This document shows, piece after piece, positions 1 to 12,980 of a DNA stretch of 64,000 bases. The notes beneath the pieces were generated by a model. That model was not told the DNA's origin, did no database searches, and was given only the letters and a program-made list of their open reading frames with translations. Source of the DNA: Ciona savignyi (lineage: Eukaryota > Chordata > Ascidiacea > Phlebobranchia > Cionidae); NCBI GenBank assembly GCA_000149265.1, contig CH003367.1:141468-205467 (forward strand), given 5' to 3'. The translations under genes and the position numbers were made by a program. Position 1 is the first letter of the stretch, and every line of letters begins with the position of its first letter.

Positions 1-1522
1 TTAATGCAATATGCGCGAAAACACGCCTATTTGATTAAAAACACTAAAGGTTCAGAACAAACAGGCGTACAGCATATCGCGATTTTGTGTCAAACCCACT
101 CAAGCATGGGTTTGAAAATGTATGCAATATTTGTGTGTTTTTGTATTGTAAAAGTGGTCGAATTCACTGGTTGGTTGGAAATTGTGCTATTAAGTCTTAG
201 TTTAGTAACAATTGAGCTTAAAAATTAAAATAAAATAAAACGCACTTAAGATTTCGGCCCAGGTCATTTCGGACAAACTATACTGCGATTCAATGGCCCG
301 GCCAAACAGCCCTTGGCAGACCAAGCGCCCGGCGGTTCAAATGTAGCTAAACGTCTTGCTTATTTGGGCCACTTGCTTTAAGCGACCTTGAAGAGTTAAC
401 ACATAGTAATACACGGAACAAAAATTTCAAAACTGATCTCCAAAGTTACATTTCCGTTCCTCGCAGCATTGTTCCTCGCGTGGTGAGAAGTACGCGAAAG
501 TGGTGAAATGTACAAAAAATGGTCTCGACATTAACGAAAACGAATCCAACACGCTTCTTTTTCGATTCAGTAACTGCAGTATTTGATTTGGGAGCGGATA
601 AGCATTATACAATCTAATTCTGGTAGTGTTTGCACAACTTAAATTGTTTCACAAAGCACGGTAATCCTGCAAAATGTCTAATCTCAAATCCGCTAGATGG
701 CGAACGAGAGTAAGTCGCATGGAATCCACTGTTTCGTCAAGCCTTTCGATTAACAAACATCAAAATAAGAAACTATAAATACAAGACAGTGAAGTAAAAA
801 TACGTATAAAGGATTATAAATATCTCTTCGTTCATCCGTTTTTCATCGTTACGAAAATAAAGAAGTTTAGCTGAAAATCTAGGGTAATTTTTTAAGATAA
901 ATCGATTTTAGTTTACGCGAATATTAACCTTCTGCTAGGTTTTGTCGCAGGTCATTGTATGGCCGCTGACATGGAGGCAGGTTTTCAATGTCGGCAAAAT
1001 AGAAATCCTATTTCAATTAAACTGTAAATACATCCGTCGATTGAATTATTACCAGCTTAAATAACTTGGTAAGGTTTAATTAATTTTTAAACCGCTTTAA
1101 TAGCTATGTTGGAAACGTGAATACCGTTTTAAATTTATTTTAACAACAAGTGAAGCGGAAAACAAATCAAAACTACTCGATCAAATACTTAAAACACAAA
1201 CGTAAAAGTAAAAAAAAAATGTTCATATTAAGTAAGAAATTGATAATATTAGTGAGCTTATCGCTAGCTACATAACGTAAAGCGATTTTGCCGCTGTCCG
1301 TTAAACGCAAACCGCGTACATGTAAAGCGGCCTTAGGTCAACTGGTTTGAGTACGAGCACGGTAAAAAAAAGGCCTAACGGTGTAGTATAAAGGTTCAAT
1401 CGATGCGACTTTATTTTATCGTTTCTATTTACCATTTTAAGGTATTGCCGTGTAACTAGAAAATGGAACGTGGCTAAATAAATAATTACACAACCGAGCT
1501 AAGTCAACAACCACTACCGCAG
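1..1522. other. Gene-free stretch downstream of trehalase
   Basis: No coding exon could be supported here. The sequence is AT-rich, with a slightly more GC-rich patch around 250-370 that matches nothing I recognise. It lies 3' of the trehalase stop codon, so the part nearest 1522 is probably the trehalase 3' UTR. Confidence 0.5.
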
Positions 1523-4500
1523 TTATAGCAGAACAGCCAACATACCAGTCAATATGTCGCCGTAACGATCCAATAGCGACATTACCACACCGTTTGTCCA
1601 CCCAAATCCAACTTGAACGTCGTATTCCCCGCCACTGCCCGCAACTCCATCTTCCACTGTGACGTCATACTGTGCAATGTCGTCATTATTTTAAAAGTAA
1701 GATCCTCATAATGAATGATGATGATAGTTATTTGTTTGATTTTATTCCATAAATGGTGGGCAAACATAAAAACGACCGGTCACTATAAAAAAATATGATA
1801 AAAATTGCAGGAAAGGCGAAAAAAGAGAAATACATATCTTGTATCGAACACTGGTGTGAATGAACAAAATTCATGGCTGCAGTCTGGTGGGAAAGTGTTA
1901 TATACAGGAATAAACATGCTGTATTTCCTAATTACTACATGATTTTTGGACGTGTCATCAGATTACAATTTTCCGTAAGTAATTTGTGATTTGAAACTAA
2001 TAAATAGGTGCCGCGTATGGCAATTACTCATTGACGTGTTTGAACCATTGTCGTTTTATATTTTTCAATATGATAAGAAATATGTATTGAATTAAAAAAA
2101 CAATATACAAGTGATGACATAGTAAACACATGGCATAGGATGTTAATGTTTATCGTCATGAACAGGAAAATACAAGTGGCGTTAACATACAGGTAATGGT
2201 CAGATTACATCGCGTCTACCGTCGGCTTACCGAAGCTATTGAAATGTATTGTGTATGATTGAGAGGTTTTTTTGAATCAGAACATCAATCCACTGAGTTA
2301 AGGAATTGCCCACTAAGTGCCTTGCCCATGAACAACGGTACACAGGTACTTACTGGTAATATTTGTTTAGAATGCTATTGTGTTGAAAATCCAGTTAATA
2401 ATACCTTTTCAAACATGAAGTTAGTTTTGACGTAAGCCCTGTAGTTTCCAGAAATCCACTTTCTTGCTTGCTGCAGAGCTTCGCTTTGAAGAGTTGTGGA
2501 ATTACTGGAGGCCAATCCTTCTATTATCATGTGCTGTAATTTAAATTCACGTCAAGTAGACCTAAGACCAACAACCATTGTAGAGGCAATTTACAGCTTA
2601 TTAGGTAAGAATATGAATGAAAGGCCTTGACATAATTTTATGTTTTAAAAATAACATGGCATCAGTTTGTTCGTCAGAATTATATTTTTATGATTTATAT
2701 ATAGGACTGTGCACAGTTAGTTACCCATAAAAATTGATTAACTGATTTGTTTGAGTAATCAAACAAAAAATAATTACTTACTTTGAAAATATTTTTCAAG
2801 CATTTCAACTCTACTAACGCAGTGAACAATTGTAGAGAATATAGTTCTGTTTTAAGTGGATCATAATTTTAAATTGATGAAGCAATTGGTAAAGAAATAG
2901 TCTACAAATGTGTTTTTGTTTTTAAAACCTATGTATATATAAAGGTCTAATGGTGTTGTGTCCACACTTAATTATGATGTGTTTTACCAACTGTTTGGTT
3001 TGCAGTCTCTTCCAGTTCCTGTGTTGTAATTTGTTTCTTTTGCTGCTCTTTAATGTCAGGGAAAAATAAATTAACTAAAACTCCCCAAAGTTGAACTTAA
3101 CGAACATATAAACTCCACTTATAACTACTTACGACCAAAGGGGGCCATGCATTGGGAAAGTCCCATTGCTCCCCACTTGTGGACAGCGATGTAGGAATTC
3201 CACCTGGGTAATCTAATACCCCAGTTTTCTGTGGATAACAAAATATATTATTTAACATGCGGGCTTAGGTAATGCTGCTGAATTTTTTTATAATACATTT
3301 GTTGCAAAGAAATCAAAATAAAGATAAATACAACAATTTTTAATTGCCAAACTAGGTAACACATAATTTGGAGTCATACAGTGTTGCACTGGCAATCTTT
3401 ATTAACTATCTCACTATATGTCTCGGACCCAAATGTGTTTAGCATCAAGTGATTACCTTACACTTAATGCGGTATGTAACCACTTACACAAAAATCAAAA
3501 CATACATTAACAAAAGAACATTACCTTCAAATAATTATAAATTCTGTTCTCTCTTTCAGTGGCATCAATATTTGATGGAAAGCATTTGGTCCACAGTGGA
3601 TTAGCATTTGATGCAAAATATTTTCTGGAAACAATATTTAATATTGCTTGAATTGCAAAGAAGTTATCATTCACTAAAATTTTGGCCATATTTTTTTAAA
3701 ATAGTTATTTACCAGCGGGAGAAAAAAATAAGTTGTAAGTCCCAGATGTAGCCGAAAAAACTAATTAAATAGTATATTTAAAATAAATTGTCAGCTAGCT
3801 ATGGTATAATGTTTATTTCAGACACCAAATATCAAAGAACTTGTTTAAAAATGTTTGATTCTTTAAATCCGTCTTATAAGCACTAGGAGAAACAATTATC
3901 GTCTAAATTATCACTTAGCCAAAATTTACTTGATGTGGGTAACTTTTTTCCTAAGAAGTATATTTCATTAGTGAGTAAATAGTACTAATTTTTCTTTTAA
4001 TGATCCATAGTGTAATATATTTGTTTAAAACACAGGTTGCCTAATACTCATAAACAAATAAAATTTCTTCACCTATTTGGGGAATTGTCCGACAACACAT
4101 AGTCGTAGTAACTTCCGTCGTTTTCATTCCACATGAGTGCCTCAATAGCCATCACTCTTTTACTATAATTTTCCAGATATTTATCAGCTTCCGTTAGATT
4201 GCCTAAAAATACAAATCATGATATAAATGACCCCTTGAATGACTTGGTAAGCCTTCTTCATTATGGTAAGGAAACATAAGGTTTTTATAATTAATACACA
4301 GGTAAGAAACAAAGGATATCCTAATACAAAGGTAAGCAATTGTCAAATATAACAGAAATAATAACTTGTGTTGTACCTAAACAAATTAACACATAAAACA
4401 TTTGAATAAAGACTGGGTTGTGGTAGGGTAAGGTATTTATGGTTATTGAGCTGGCTGTTTTTTTATGTTGTAGAAGATGTGATCAATGATTCACAAAACA

Positions 4501-7500
4501 ACCATATACACAAAGGAATTCTTTTAATAGTAACAGTATCAAGTTATAGTTTTAAATGGAGCAAACCTATTGTTGTGTAAAACTCTGCCATTGTCCTTTC
4601 ATTAAGTGCCATTATGCTGTTTAAATCAACCGGTAAAACATTACGAGTTACAAGTTGCTGTAGGACATTGGTTTTCTCCGAATATTCCGTTCCTGCAAAA
4701 GATGACATTATGAATGATCTAGAGTCGTAACAAACTCAGCAATTAGGGATGTCCTTATCCAAATTAGTATGGAATTATTAGAATAAATAATCATAATTCT
4801 AGAATTTTGAACTACTCTCAAGTAGACTTAAAGAACAAGCAAAAGCAATTTTGTAGTAATATAGTTGGGCTATTACAATTGCTTTCATATTTAAAAAAAT
4901 AATTGTAATTTTATATATATTTCGAAATTTATAAAATATATTTCGAAATTTATAATTTTATAAAATATTTCGAAACATTTTCTATTTGAATTGAATTCGA
5001 ATCTTGAGTCTATCTGCAAACTCAATTGCAATTTAGCCTTAACTCGACTATGTACATGTGGTATTTCATATCAAGTGTCTAGGGAAAGGCCCTCTTGTCT
5101 AGGGAAAAGATACATTTATACACAACAAGAGCCAATATTATAAAAGAGAAATACAAATAAAACAGCAAGTTGCAGTCAATTTTAAATCAAGCACGCTTAC
5201 CTGCCCACCTACTAGAGAAGTCCCAACCAGACTCACACGCAGACGTAAGATGGCCCATGAGAGTTCTTGCATCGTCTGGTCAAAATTATAAGTCATTGTT
5301 TTCACATAATGGTACATAAAATTACCTTTTAAAATACACATGGCCCTAATTAAGGTTATTGAAGTTTTTAGATTAAATCACTTAATTGCAATTTTCACAG
5401 CACAGCTTTATTAGTATTATATGGTTTAATTTAATTTCGCTTTTATTTTTTACTTTGTTTACTTTAATTTTAATCTTTGCACTTTTTAAAGACAATATTG
5501 TCCAAGTTTTCGTTCATTGTTAAAATTTCAAGCAATATTAACATTTTTACGGTAAAATACAATATAATAAACCCAGTACAACAAAGTGGACTTGTATTTA
5601 TGGGTAAAACTTAACTTAACTCCATGTTTACAAACAAAGTCTACATAACACACCGCATTGTTTAAATCTACTTTAAAATGCAGACGCGAATAAATTTCGA
5701 GTTCTGCGCATATTTTTAGATCCTTTTTTATTTTCGGAACCTGTATTGTACTGATGTTAAAGTCAAAACATTTGCCGATAGCTCGCGGTATAAAAGTGGT
5801 AACTTTAAACCTATTGATTAAAAGCGAAGCGTGAGTGCACACTAGATGTATGGCAACAATTAGATTTGTTTAGCGATTTGTTCGAATTTTTAATTGTAGT
5901 AATCTAGTTTATTTTTACATAACATGAAGCCTACAGAAAAGTAAAGAAAACTGTTTTAGGTAATTCAGCATATTTTTAGCTGTCTTCCTATCTTTTAATT
6001 TTATTTATCTTGAAATTATTCATATACACAAATATTTAATAAATTAATTAAAATAAATGATCTGATACAATTTTTGCACAGATGCATAGGTATAAACATC
6101 TCTGAAAACGTTTTCCCCCAAATAAGGTAACTTGATCCATGAATGAGGTCACGGTCTGAATTACAGGAAGCAATAATGAAGGAAACAATTAATCGACGAG
6201 TGTAGTATAGCTGGGGTTAGGTGCAACAACTCACCACCCTTACAAAACAAAATGGCTGGAAAATTTTGAAATACATACAATTTCCATAAAGTCAAATATT
6301 TATAAATATTATGCCAAGGTAAATTAGGTAGTATCAAAAATCTTGTTAAGACTTTCCTTTTACGTGGGTAGCTTCAACTGTAAATACCAAAAAATTGCCT
6401 ATGAACTTAAGACACTAAGTTTGTAAGTTTAAAATAAAAACATCAAAGCTAATATAATTAAACAAGCACACAGTTTGGAGACACTTCGCCTGCTATATGT
6501 TGCCAGCTTCAGGGTACTTCTATTTTATGTAATATTATTATTAAATTTTAAATTATGTTAGATCTAATTGTCTTTTTCTTTTACCTGGGTTAAGGTTTTT
6601 GATGGCATTTTTGTCTTCTCTGTATGATTCTGGTCTGGGTTGATTTACTTCAGATCCGTAATAATTCAAAGTATATCCATTAACTTGAATACTTCGATGT
6701 GATACCCAGAATTTATATTCTTTCTCTAAGGTCGGCAGGGCTAATTTCAGGAACCCAATGTCTCCTAAAACAAAGTTGTACAACAAAACATACAATGCCT
6801 GGTTCAGTAATTAGTATCATGTTTTAAAGCAAAATATCATTAAAGCAAAAATGTAAAAAATACTAGCAATTTATCAGCGTGTGAAGTGATACCATTGACT
6901 TAAGGGAATATGTAAGCAGTTTTGGAATGTAGGGGTAATTTGATTATATTTACATCATTTCGCAGCAAAGATTATTTCTAAAAACAAAAAATGCAATCGC
7001 ATTTCAACTGTTTGCAAGTTGTAAAATTGGGTTTAAAGGTACAATTTTCATGTATTTTGTAAAAAAACTTTCAAGTTTAAAATACCTGTAGATTCAAAGT
7101 AATCCTTAACCATTCCAATTAAAAATGGCGGCTGACTTCGACGAATGTAATATATTCGGCCGCCATTGGGTACGAAACCAAAGTCTTCCACAATTTGCAA
7201 AAAGTTCTGGAGCATTCCTTTAACTGTTGAGTGCATTTCACTTAAGATGAGGCCACGTACAACCCAATAGGAATCCCTGTTTAAACATTACCTTAGGTTA
7301 GCTGTGGCACTTAAGAATGTAATTTGAAACTTTCTCGGTTTGTTTACTACCCCTTGTACAGTGAGACCTAGGGCTCGCTGTAGGTTTAGAAATGTTTATA
7401 CAACTTAGTGTAGTAAACATTGTATTTGTAATTGAGAAAATCAGAAAAGAAATAAAAAATTGAACAATAAAATAAAAGTTTTTTGCTAGGTTTTAACACT

Positions 7501-8508
7501 TATAGGAAACTTTATTGGGAAAAAAAGCATGTAGGTTTTATATAAGATTAAGTGTTTCAAAGATACAAACATCAATCTTAAATGAAACCCATCTCACCAA
7601 TAATAAAATTCACGAAATCTTCCACCAGGAACAATTACGGGATTTTTCACAGGAATAATGCTGTACTGGGAGCTGTTTGTGAACACGTCGTTTACCATTT
7701 TCCGTCCTAGTACCTTCCATAATTGGTTTAAATCACTCGCCCAAGAACGTAAATTTTCGTCTGCAATTTTGGCAAGGAAACGTGGACTGAAAACATAATA
7801 TGAAATGTGAATTGTTATGACAATAACATATTTAAACATTTTGCGTTTTGATTGAAAAAATATGCAAGTTGCTTTATATGGACTGCACAAATAAATTAGT
7901 TTATTGGCATTAAAAGATTTATAATAAAATATACACTTTCAGGGACATATTTTAGTTCAGAAAAATAAGGTATTGAAGTAAAAAAAATTTGTTTAAGTTC
8001 GTAGCAACCTATTTCCCAACCTTTTTGTCCAGTCTTCCGGTAACCAATTCTCAAATTCTGAACCAGGGTTTTCAAAATTTTTAAACACAAATTTAGTTAC
8101 AACTTGAGCAGGTATGTTTCCATTGTATGTCAGGTTTAATTGCCGAAATGCACTCAATACAACTTCTGTAACAGATTTAAACCGCGTTGTGCTAATTGTT
8201 TTAACAAATTATTAATTTAGAGGCTATAAATGGGGTTTACCTACATGTATATTATATTTTCTACAATTTTTATCTTATTATGTTTTTAAAGACCGTTGTT
8301 TTGTCGAGTTGAATATATTCCAATAAATAAATTAATTTTATACTAAAATGGGTCAGACTTGATTCCTATAAATCCTAGTGATTTTCAAACCTGGTGGGTA
8401 CTTCAGTTTCATGTCGACAAAGGATTTTGAATCATTAAAAATAAAAGCATTTTGAGCTGCATCAAGTAAAGGTCCTTTGCAGTAAATCTCACTATTGGTA
8501 AAATACAT
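1523..8508 (-). CDS. TREH: Trehalase (GH37), 12 exons
   Basis: Hydrolyses alpha,alpha-trehalose to two glucoses. Exons, 5' to 3' on the minus strand: 8508-8391, 8165-8021, 7786-7598, 7276-7086, 6764-6585, 5275-5201, 4692-4567, 4202-4073, 3624-3525, 3228-3133, 2533-2405, 1669-1523. All phases agree, giving 541 aa (human enzyme about 583). Family marks seen: [15 protein letters not shown] from about residue 141, [10 protein letters not shown] at 256-265, [10 protein letters not shown] with the expected catalytic acid Asp293, [10 protein letters not shown] at 439-448, and [18 protein letters not shown] with the expected catalytic base Glu508. The GH37 fold is therefore complete. The start is uncertain: the ATG at 8508 opens [10 protein letters not shown] with no signal peptide, whereas animal trehalases are usually secreted or GPI-anchored. 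An ag at 8492-8493 could be an acceptor for a missing upstream exon, and an assembly gap lies about 230 bases upstream. The protein ends about 35 residues after the last motif with no clear GPI signal. Identification is firm; only the ends are open. Confidence 0.93.
2148..2340 (-). repeat. tRNA-derived SINE fragment in the last trehalase intron
   Basis: Shows the SINE body in reverse: a tail motif like 'gtttatc..gtgaac', then 'gtcagattacatcgcgtc', 'accgaagctattg' and 'gtgccttgccca'. It is diverged from the better copy at 29151-29448 and lacks the tRNA-like head. Confidence 0.6.
5528..5842 (-). other. Unassigned 104-codon ORF inside a trehalase intron
   Basis: An open frame of 104 codons with ATG lies wholly inside the intron between trehalase exons 6764-6585 and 5275-5201, on the same strand. 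The protein is mixed in composition, with many Lys, Phe, Tyr and five Cys, and a moderately hydrophobic stretch near the C-terminus. I recognise no domain. Such length is unusual for AT-rich intron sequence. It could be a nested intronless gene, a decayed element or chance. No poly(A) signal or promoter was established. Confidence 0.2.
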
Positions 8509-8723
8509 TATTTTAGATATTATAATTTTTTTAGATTGTATTTTTTATAAATCGATTAGACTTGAAATTTCTAGTATAAACACATTTATAAAAAATCTTA
8601 ATTTAAATTATTTGATATAGAGTAAAAGTTATAAAAAATTACAAATTGTGGATAATTAAAAGTTTAACAAAATACCGTTGAGTAATTTTAAAGTTAAATA
8701 AAATATGTTTCCCAAGTAATTTT

Positions 8724-8823
8724 NNNNNNNNNNNNNNNNNNNNNNNNNNNNNNNNNNNNNNNNNNNNNNNNNNNNNNNNNNNNNNNNNNNNNNNNNNNNN
8801 NNNNNNNNNNNNNNNNNNNNNNN
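8724..8823. other. Assembly gap (100 N)
   Basis: A run of N of round length, so the true distance is probably unknown. It lies between the trehalase 5' end and the TEN1-like gene and may hide a trehalase signal-peptide exon. Confidence 0.98.
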
Positions 8824-9157
8824 GATAGGTAAATATTTGATAATTTCCCTCCCCCTGTTTTTTATTCCTTCACTTGAGTTTTTACCTTGGTCTGATTTAA
8901 GCCAATGTTTTAGTTGAAAAATAATGGCCCATAATTTTATAAGCGATAAGCAATAAAATGTTTTACCTAATAATGAAGAAGTAACAAAATTAAACAAAAA
9001 TTTTAAACAGAAAATAAACGAAAAGAAAAAAATTTAAAACAGAAAAAAAATGATATTTTAAAAACATTAAAAATATTCCATATAAGAAAATAAAATTTAC
9101 AATTAATTGTAACATGATTGCTCTCCACAAAATAATCCCACACAAACAATTAATATG

Positions 9158-9844
9158 TTATTTATATTTTTGAAATAATTTTCTTTGACCTTCTAGATTA
9201 TTTTTATACTCGGCATAATCCCAATTTCTGCAAGTGAGCAGAGATTCAACTTCAATTTTTATTGAGTCATTATCTAGTTTATATGATCGCCCTATGACAC
9301 GGCATAAAATGTTATTTGCCATGTCTTCAACTTGGCAAGATGAAAGCCCCAATTTAACAGTGAATTTGTGGTTTTCTTCATTTGCACTTAGATCGGCCGT
9401 TCCTGCAATTTTTTTAATTATTTATATATTTAAATCTAAAAAATTCAAAATTGCATTTAGTCAGTATTATCAGTTATTTTCTGGCGTCTGAAAAAAAATT
9501 ATCTGCGTCAAATAACTTAAGAAGCTAACTGGTACTGTTATAATGCGAGTTGATATTGCTTTTATAATCTGTTTACCTTAACAAAAATTCTAATAAAAAC
9601 GCAAACAACCTACAACATCCAGCGGTAATAAATAACACCCACAACAAAAAAGAAAAAATTCTACATTGGGAATGCCCCAGCATAAAAAGTGTCTGCTTTA
9701 TTTAAGTTAGTATGTAGATATTGAAAGATAAATGTTACCTTCTAATGGAGAGAAATTATTGATTAAACCCAAAACCATGACGTATTTCCCAGCAGGTTCT
9801 GGGTTTAAAAATAACTCCGATAGCAATAAAATGTTTAATGCCAT
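9158..9844 (-). CDS. Small OB-fold-like protein, candidate TEN1 (CST complex)
   Basis: Two exons, 9844-9739 and 9402-9158, joined by a good GT-AG intron, give 116 aa starting MALNILLLSE and ending KLFQKYK. The size matches TEN1 (about 120 aa), the smallest subunit of the CST (CTC1-STN1-TEN1) complex, which binds single-stranded telomeric DNA and helps end replication. What I see: an early strand GKYVMVLGLI, a middle NILCRVIGRSY, and a C-terminal IEVESLLTCRNWDYAEY followed by QRKLF. The C-terminal pattern of a strand ending in LTC, then an acidic or aromatic helix, then a QR-hydrophobic motif resembles my memory of vertebrate TEN1 (ARVLTC..., ...EQRLY). There is no signal peptide or transmembrane segment. 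It lies 650 bp upstream of trehalase on the same strand, apparently unrelated. The coding model is well supported; the name is inference and could be another small OB-fold protein. Confidence 0.6.
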
Positions 9845-10879
9845 TTTGTAAAACTAACGGAAATGAAACATTATGATTGGCCTATTATGATAGTGCTTTA
9901 AATTCAGAAAGATTTAAATAAACTTTGACAGTTTAAATCTAAGTTGCAATTTATCCAGGTGAATATACTATATTAACATTCTTTAATTTCCTGTTCAAAT
10001 TCCACGAAGCATAAATTGCTGCTGCTTTTTGCAAAATGCACTGCAAAACGGCAGATCCTTCAAGCGTGAACGAAATTTTAATAAGTTTCTTTTTCTAGGA
10101 TTCCCCAGAGGTGAAATAATACTCCCCGGTTCAATGCTTTAATACGCTCGTGCACTCCCTGTCTCGATTTCTATGTACATAACATGTAGGTTAAAATATA
10201 CCATTAGTTGAGTTTCTGAGTTTCTATTTTCCTACGTAAAAATTACGTTGATATTTTAATAGTATAGAATAATACAGTTAATTTGCCAAAGAAATATACG
10301 GTAAAACGCAGAAGGCGTTATATAGCCTAACAAAGTCCCAAAATAAGAAAGAAAATTACAGTTGTTTCTTTTATAAAAACACAAGAAGAATTAAATGAAC
10401 ACAAAAAGATTTAAATAAACAAAGGAAGAGCTTAGAATTTAAAGTAAACTAAAATGTCCCAGTTTGGTATTTTTTGCACGTGAAAAAAAAGGAAATCCGA
10501 GAATTCTGACCGAGAACATTTTATGTGTTGTGAGATAGCCTCATTGTCTTTTGCTGCAAGTCTCTGCTCATTATCTGCCTCAAATTAAATTACAACTTTG
10601 ACATAATATCTCCAAAACACCCACATACCAACTTATTACCATACGCTATGGATAAACAAACACATTAAATGTACCAATAAACCATTATTTTCTCCCAGTG
10701 GGCATCGAAAAGCTCTACCCATTTTCCGGATTTACTCAAAAACAACGATAGCTGTTTGGAATTTTCGGTGATAAGAACGAAATTTAGTCTTTTTAATGAT
10801 AAGAACCAAATTTCCAAGACCATTTATGTTAAAAACTAATTACAGCAATGCCGTCCAACTGGTGACAAGCCCAACCGGC

Positions 10880-11225
10880 ATATGAGTCGTCAACAAAAAC
10901 TTACTACAACGCGTTGGTATAACAACCTATCACTCCACCAATTAAACAACAAATGTTATGGCCACGTGACATTAAAATCGCTTCACTTCCTTGGTCGGAT
11001 TAAGCTTATTTGAACAATTATAATTGCACGATCGAGTCACGTCTACGCTCCTTTCAGTTAGAACTTACCCTAAGAGCAATTGTGACCAACACCCAGTTAT
11101 GTAAATTTGGAAAAATAACGTCTAAACGGTGTACTTTTTGTAATTCAAAACACAAAGCTCTCCTTCATTTATTCCGAACTTGTGAATTTTCTGACAAATA
11201 TTGGTATGATGTCACCGGTTAGATT
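10880..11225 (+). mobile_element. Decayed non-LTR (LINE) retrotransposon C-terminal fragment
   Basis: Frame 11010-11222 encodes a product containing IESRLRSFQLELTLRAIVTN and then CTFCNSKHKALLHLFRTCEF. This is the arrangement of the zinc-finger-like tail after the reverse transcriptase of L1-like elements (zf-RVT: C-x2-C ... H-x-F-x2-C). The upstream bases, in the same frame but broken by stops, read as the preceding 'W..I..LPWS' stretch. It is 5'-truncated, inactive and has no intact ORF. Confidence 0.65.
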
Positions 11226-11634
11226 TCGGCAATGCTCCGTGTACAATTAAATCTCTTTAAACACAATATGGTTTAATGGATTCGGATATATAATGACCTG
11301 TTAAATGGTTTATTTGGCATTGCCCGATTTGTCATTTACCTTTGTAATGGTCCGTAATAATATTTTTTCAGGTAACGGTTCGAAACGGTATTAGTAACGC
11401 CATATTTTGAAACTTAATTATTAAAATCATGAATTTAGACAACCGTTAGTGGGCAGTACAGATCTTTATTGTTTGCGTGTTTTTGGTAATAAATCGTTGC
11501 GAAATTTCGTTTCAAGAATATATATAGCCTATTTTGTTTTTAAATTCTTTATGGTATTTTGTTATTGGTCGTAAATGATATAGCTTACAAACTGGTTTGG
11601 TAATGAAACAAGTCTTGGCAGCTGAGTCTAATCT

Positions 11635-11715
11635 TTAAAAAAAAACCTAGGTCAGTTTGCATTGGAGAAATTGGCATAATGATCGGTCGAACGCCTCCTT
11701 TAATGACCGGGACGA
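11635..11715 (-). repeat. End fragment of the ~470-bp unnamed interspersed repeat
   Basis: Contains 'gtcagtttgcattggagaaattgg' followed by 'cgaacgcctcct', matching the terminus of the repeat at 15685-16145 in the same orientation as that copy, and the copy at 38465-38945 inverted. Confidence 0.5.
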
Positions 11716-12299
11716 CTAAAATTAATTCAAAATGGCTGGCGCACCAATGTTGTTTCAACAAAATAAGGAATTTGATTTTGTCAACGAAACTAAACAAAGC
11801 CAAGTTTTTAAAATGTTTCACACGGTAGACTACTACCTGTAACTTGTAAGCTTCGCCACACACACCGGAAATCGATGTTTAAAAACAAACGGCATAAGTC
11901 GAAGTCGAATTAGCTGCTGAAAATCTCACAACCAGCAGCAGCAGTCACTGGAGCAAACTCCCAAATCTTACACGAGGCAGACATTGCGCAACACGGGTAA
12001 CAACTTGCATTGTTACGACTTGACTCGCTTTAAACATTTTCCTGGTGTCAGTAATTCGGATTTTTAAAAGTTTAAAACAGAAATTTAGTAAAACTTAGCC
12101 ATCCATACACCAAAATGGTCTTGTTTTATTCTTATAAATTGAACTTTTTAAACGTTGGAAGGCCGTGGATTAAACCTTCAATTTTTTATTTAAAAAACTT
12201 TTACACCAGCGATTCGACACATAATGTTACAATACACGTCAGTGACGTCATAAAGAAATATAAGCATTAAGCCTAAAAAATACACTACATTCTTTAAAA

Positions 12300-12980
12300 A
12301 GCGTGTTTGCCTTATTAGTGCACATGAAGACCAAAATTGATTACAGTATTTGCAATCGTAAAAAAATATAACGCGGTCTGTATTGACTGCCGTGATTTAT
12401 CAGCCCATAATTGATACGATTTGTCAGACTGGTGAAGTGTACACACATAAACTATAAAAATAAACCCACTATCTTATTTATATTTCAAACGAAAGCAATC
12501 AACGCGTCACGTTGGCGTCAATAGTTCGTAAAAGCTTTTACTTCATACACCTTAGGATATATAAATCGGTATTTTTTCCAGTAGTTTGATAAAATGCGAA
12601 AAAATGGTGCAGTGTACATACAGGAACTAATAACCAAAAATCAATTTTTATATGTCATATTTATTTTAAACAAAACCATTTAATGCTCATACGACACTCA
12701 ATTTCTTCTATTCCCTCTTCAACGACGTGGTATAAACAGCTTCTATTTATCTTAATCGACGTATTTTTGTACTAAATGAATTAAATTTGGAAAACTGTTG
12801 TAATGTTTATACATGAACTTGTAACCAACAAAACAACTTTCTATCTAATTTACATTTCAAACGAAACCATTTAGGGCTCAAACTTCGCGCCATTGCTTTT
12901 ATATTCGTTTACGATGTGGTTTGAAACAGCTTTTTATATCTTAGTCGACGTATTTTTGTCATTTAAGAACGAAATACCGT
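12300..12980. repeat. Degenerate tandem repeat, period about 180-190 bp
   Basis: The word 'tatttcaaacgaaa' or close variants recurs near 12480, 12660 and 12853. Each is followed at similar spacing by 'cgacgt' and 'tatttttgt' blocks, as in 12700-12780 and 12900-12960. The units are strongly diverged, so this is an old array. Confidence 0.45.

Noticed and set aside
663..703. ATG followed by 12 codons and a GTAAGT donor (MSNLKSARWRT...), a first-exon look-alike on the plus strand.
   Set aside because: No downstream exon on this strand could be joined to it before the trehalase gene, and such short ATG-GTAAGT pairs occur by chance.
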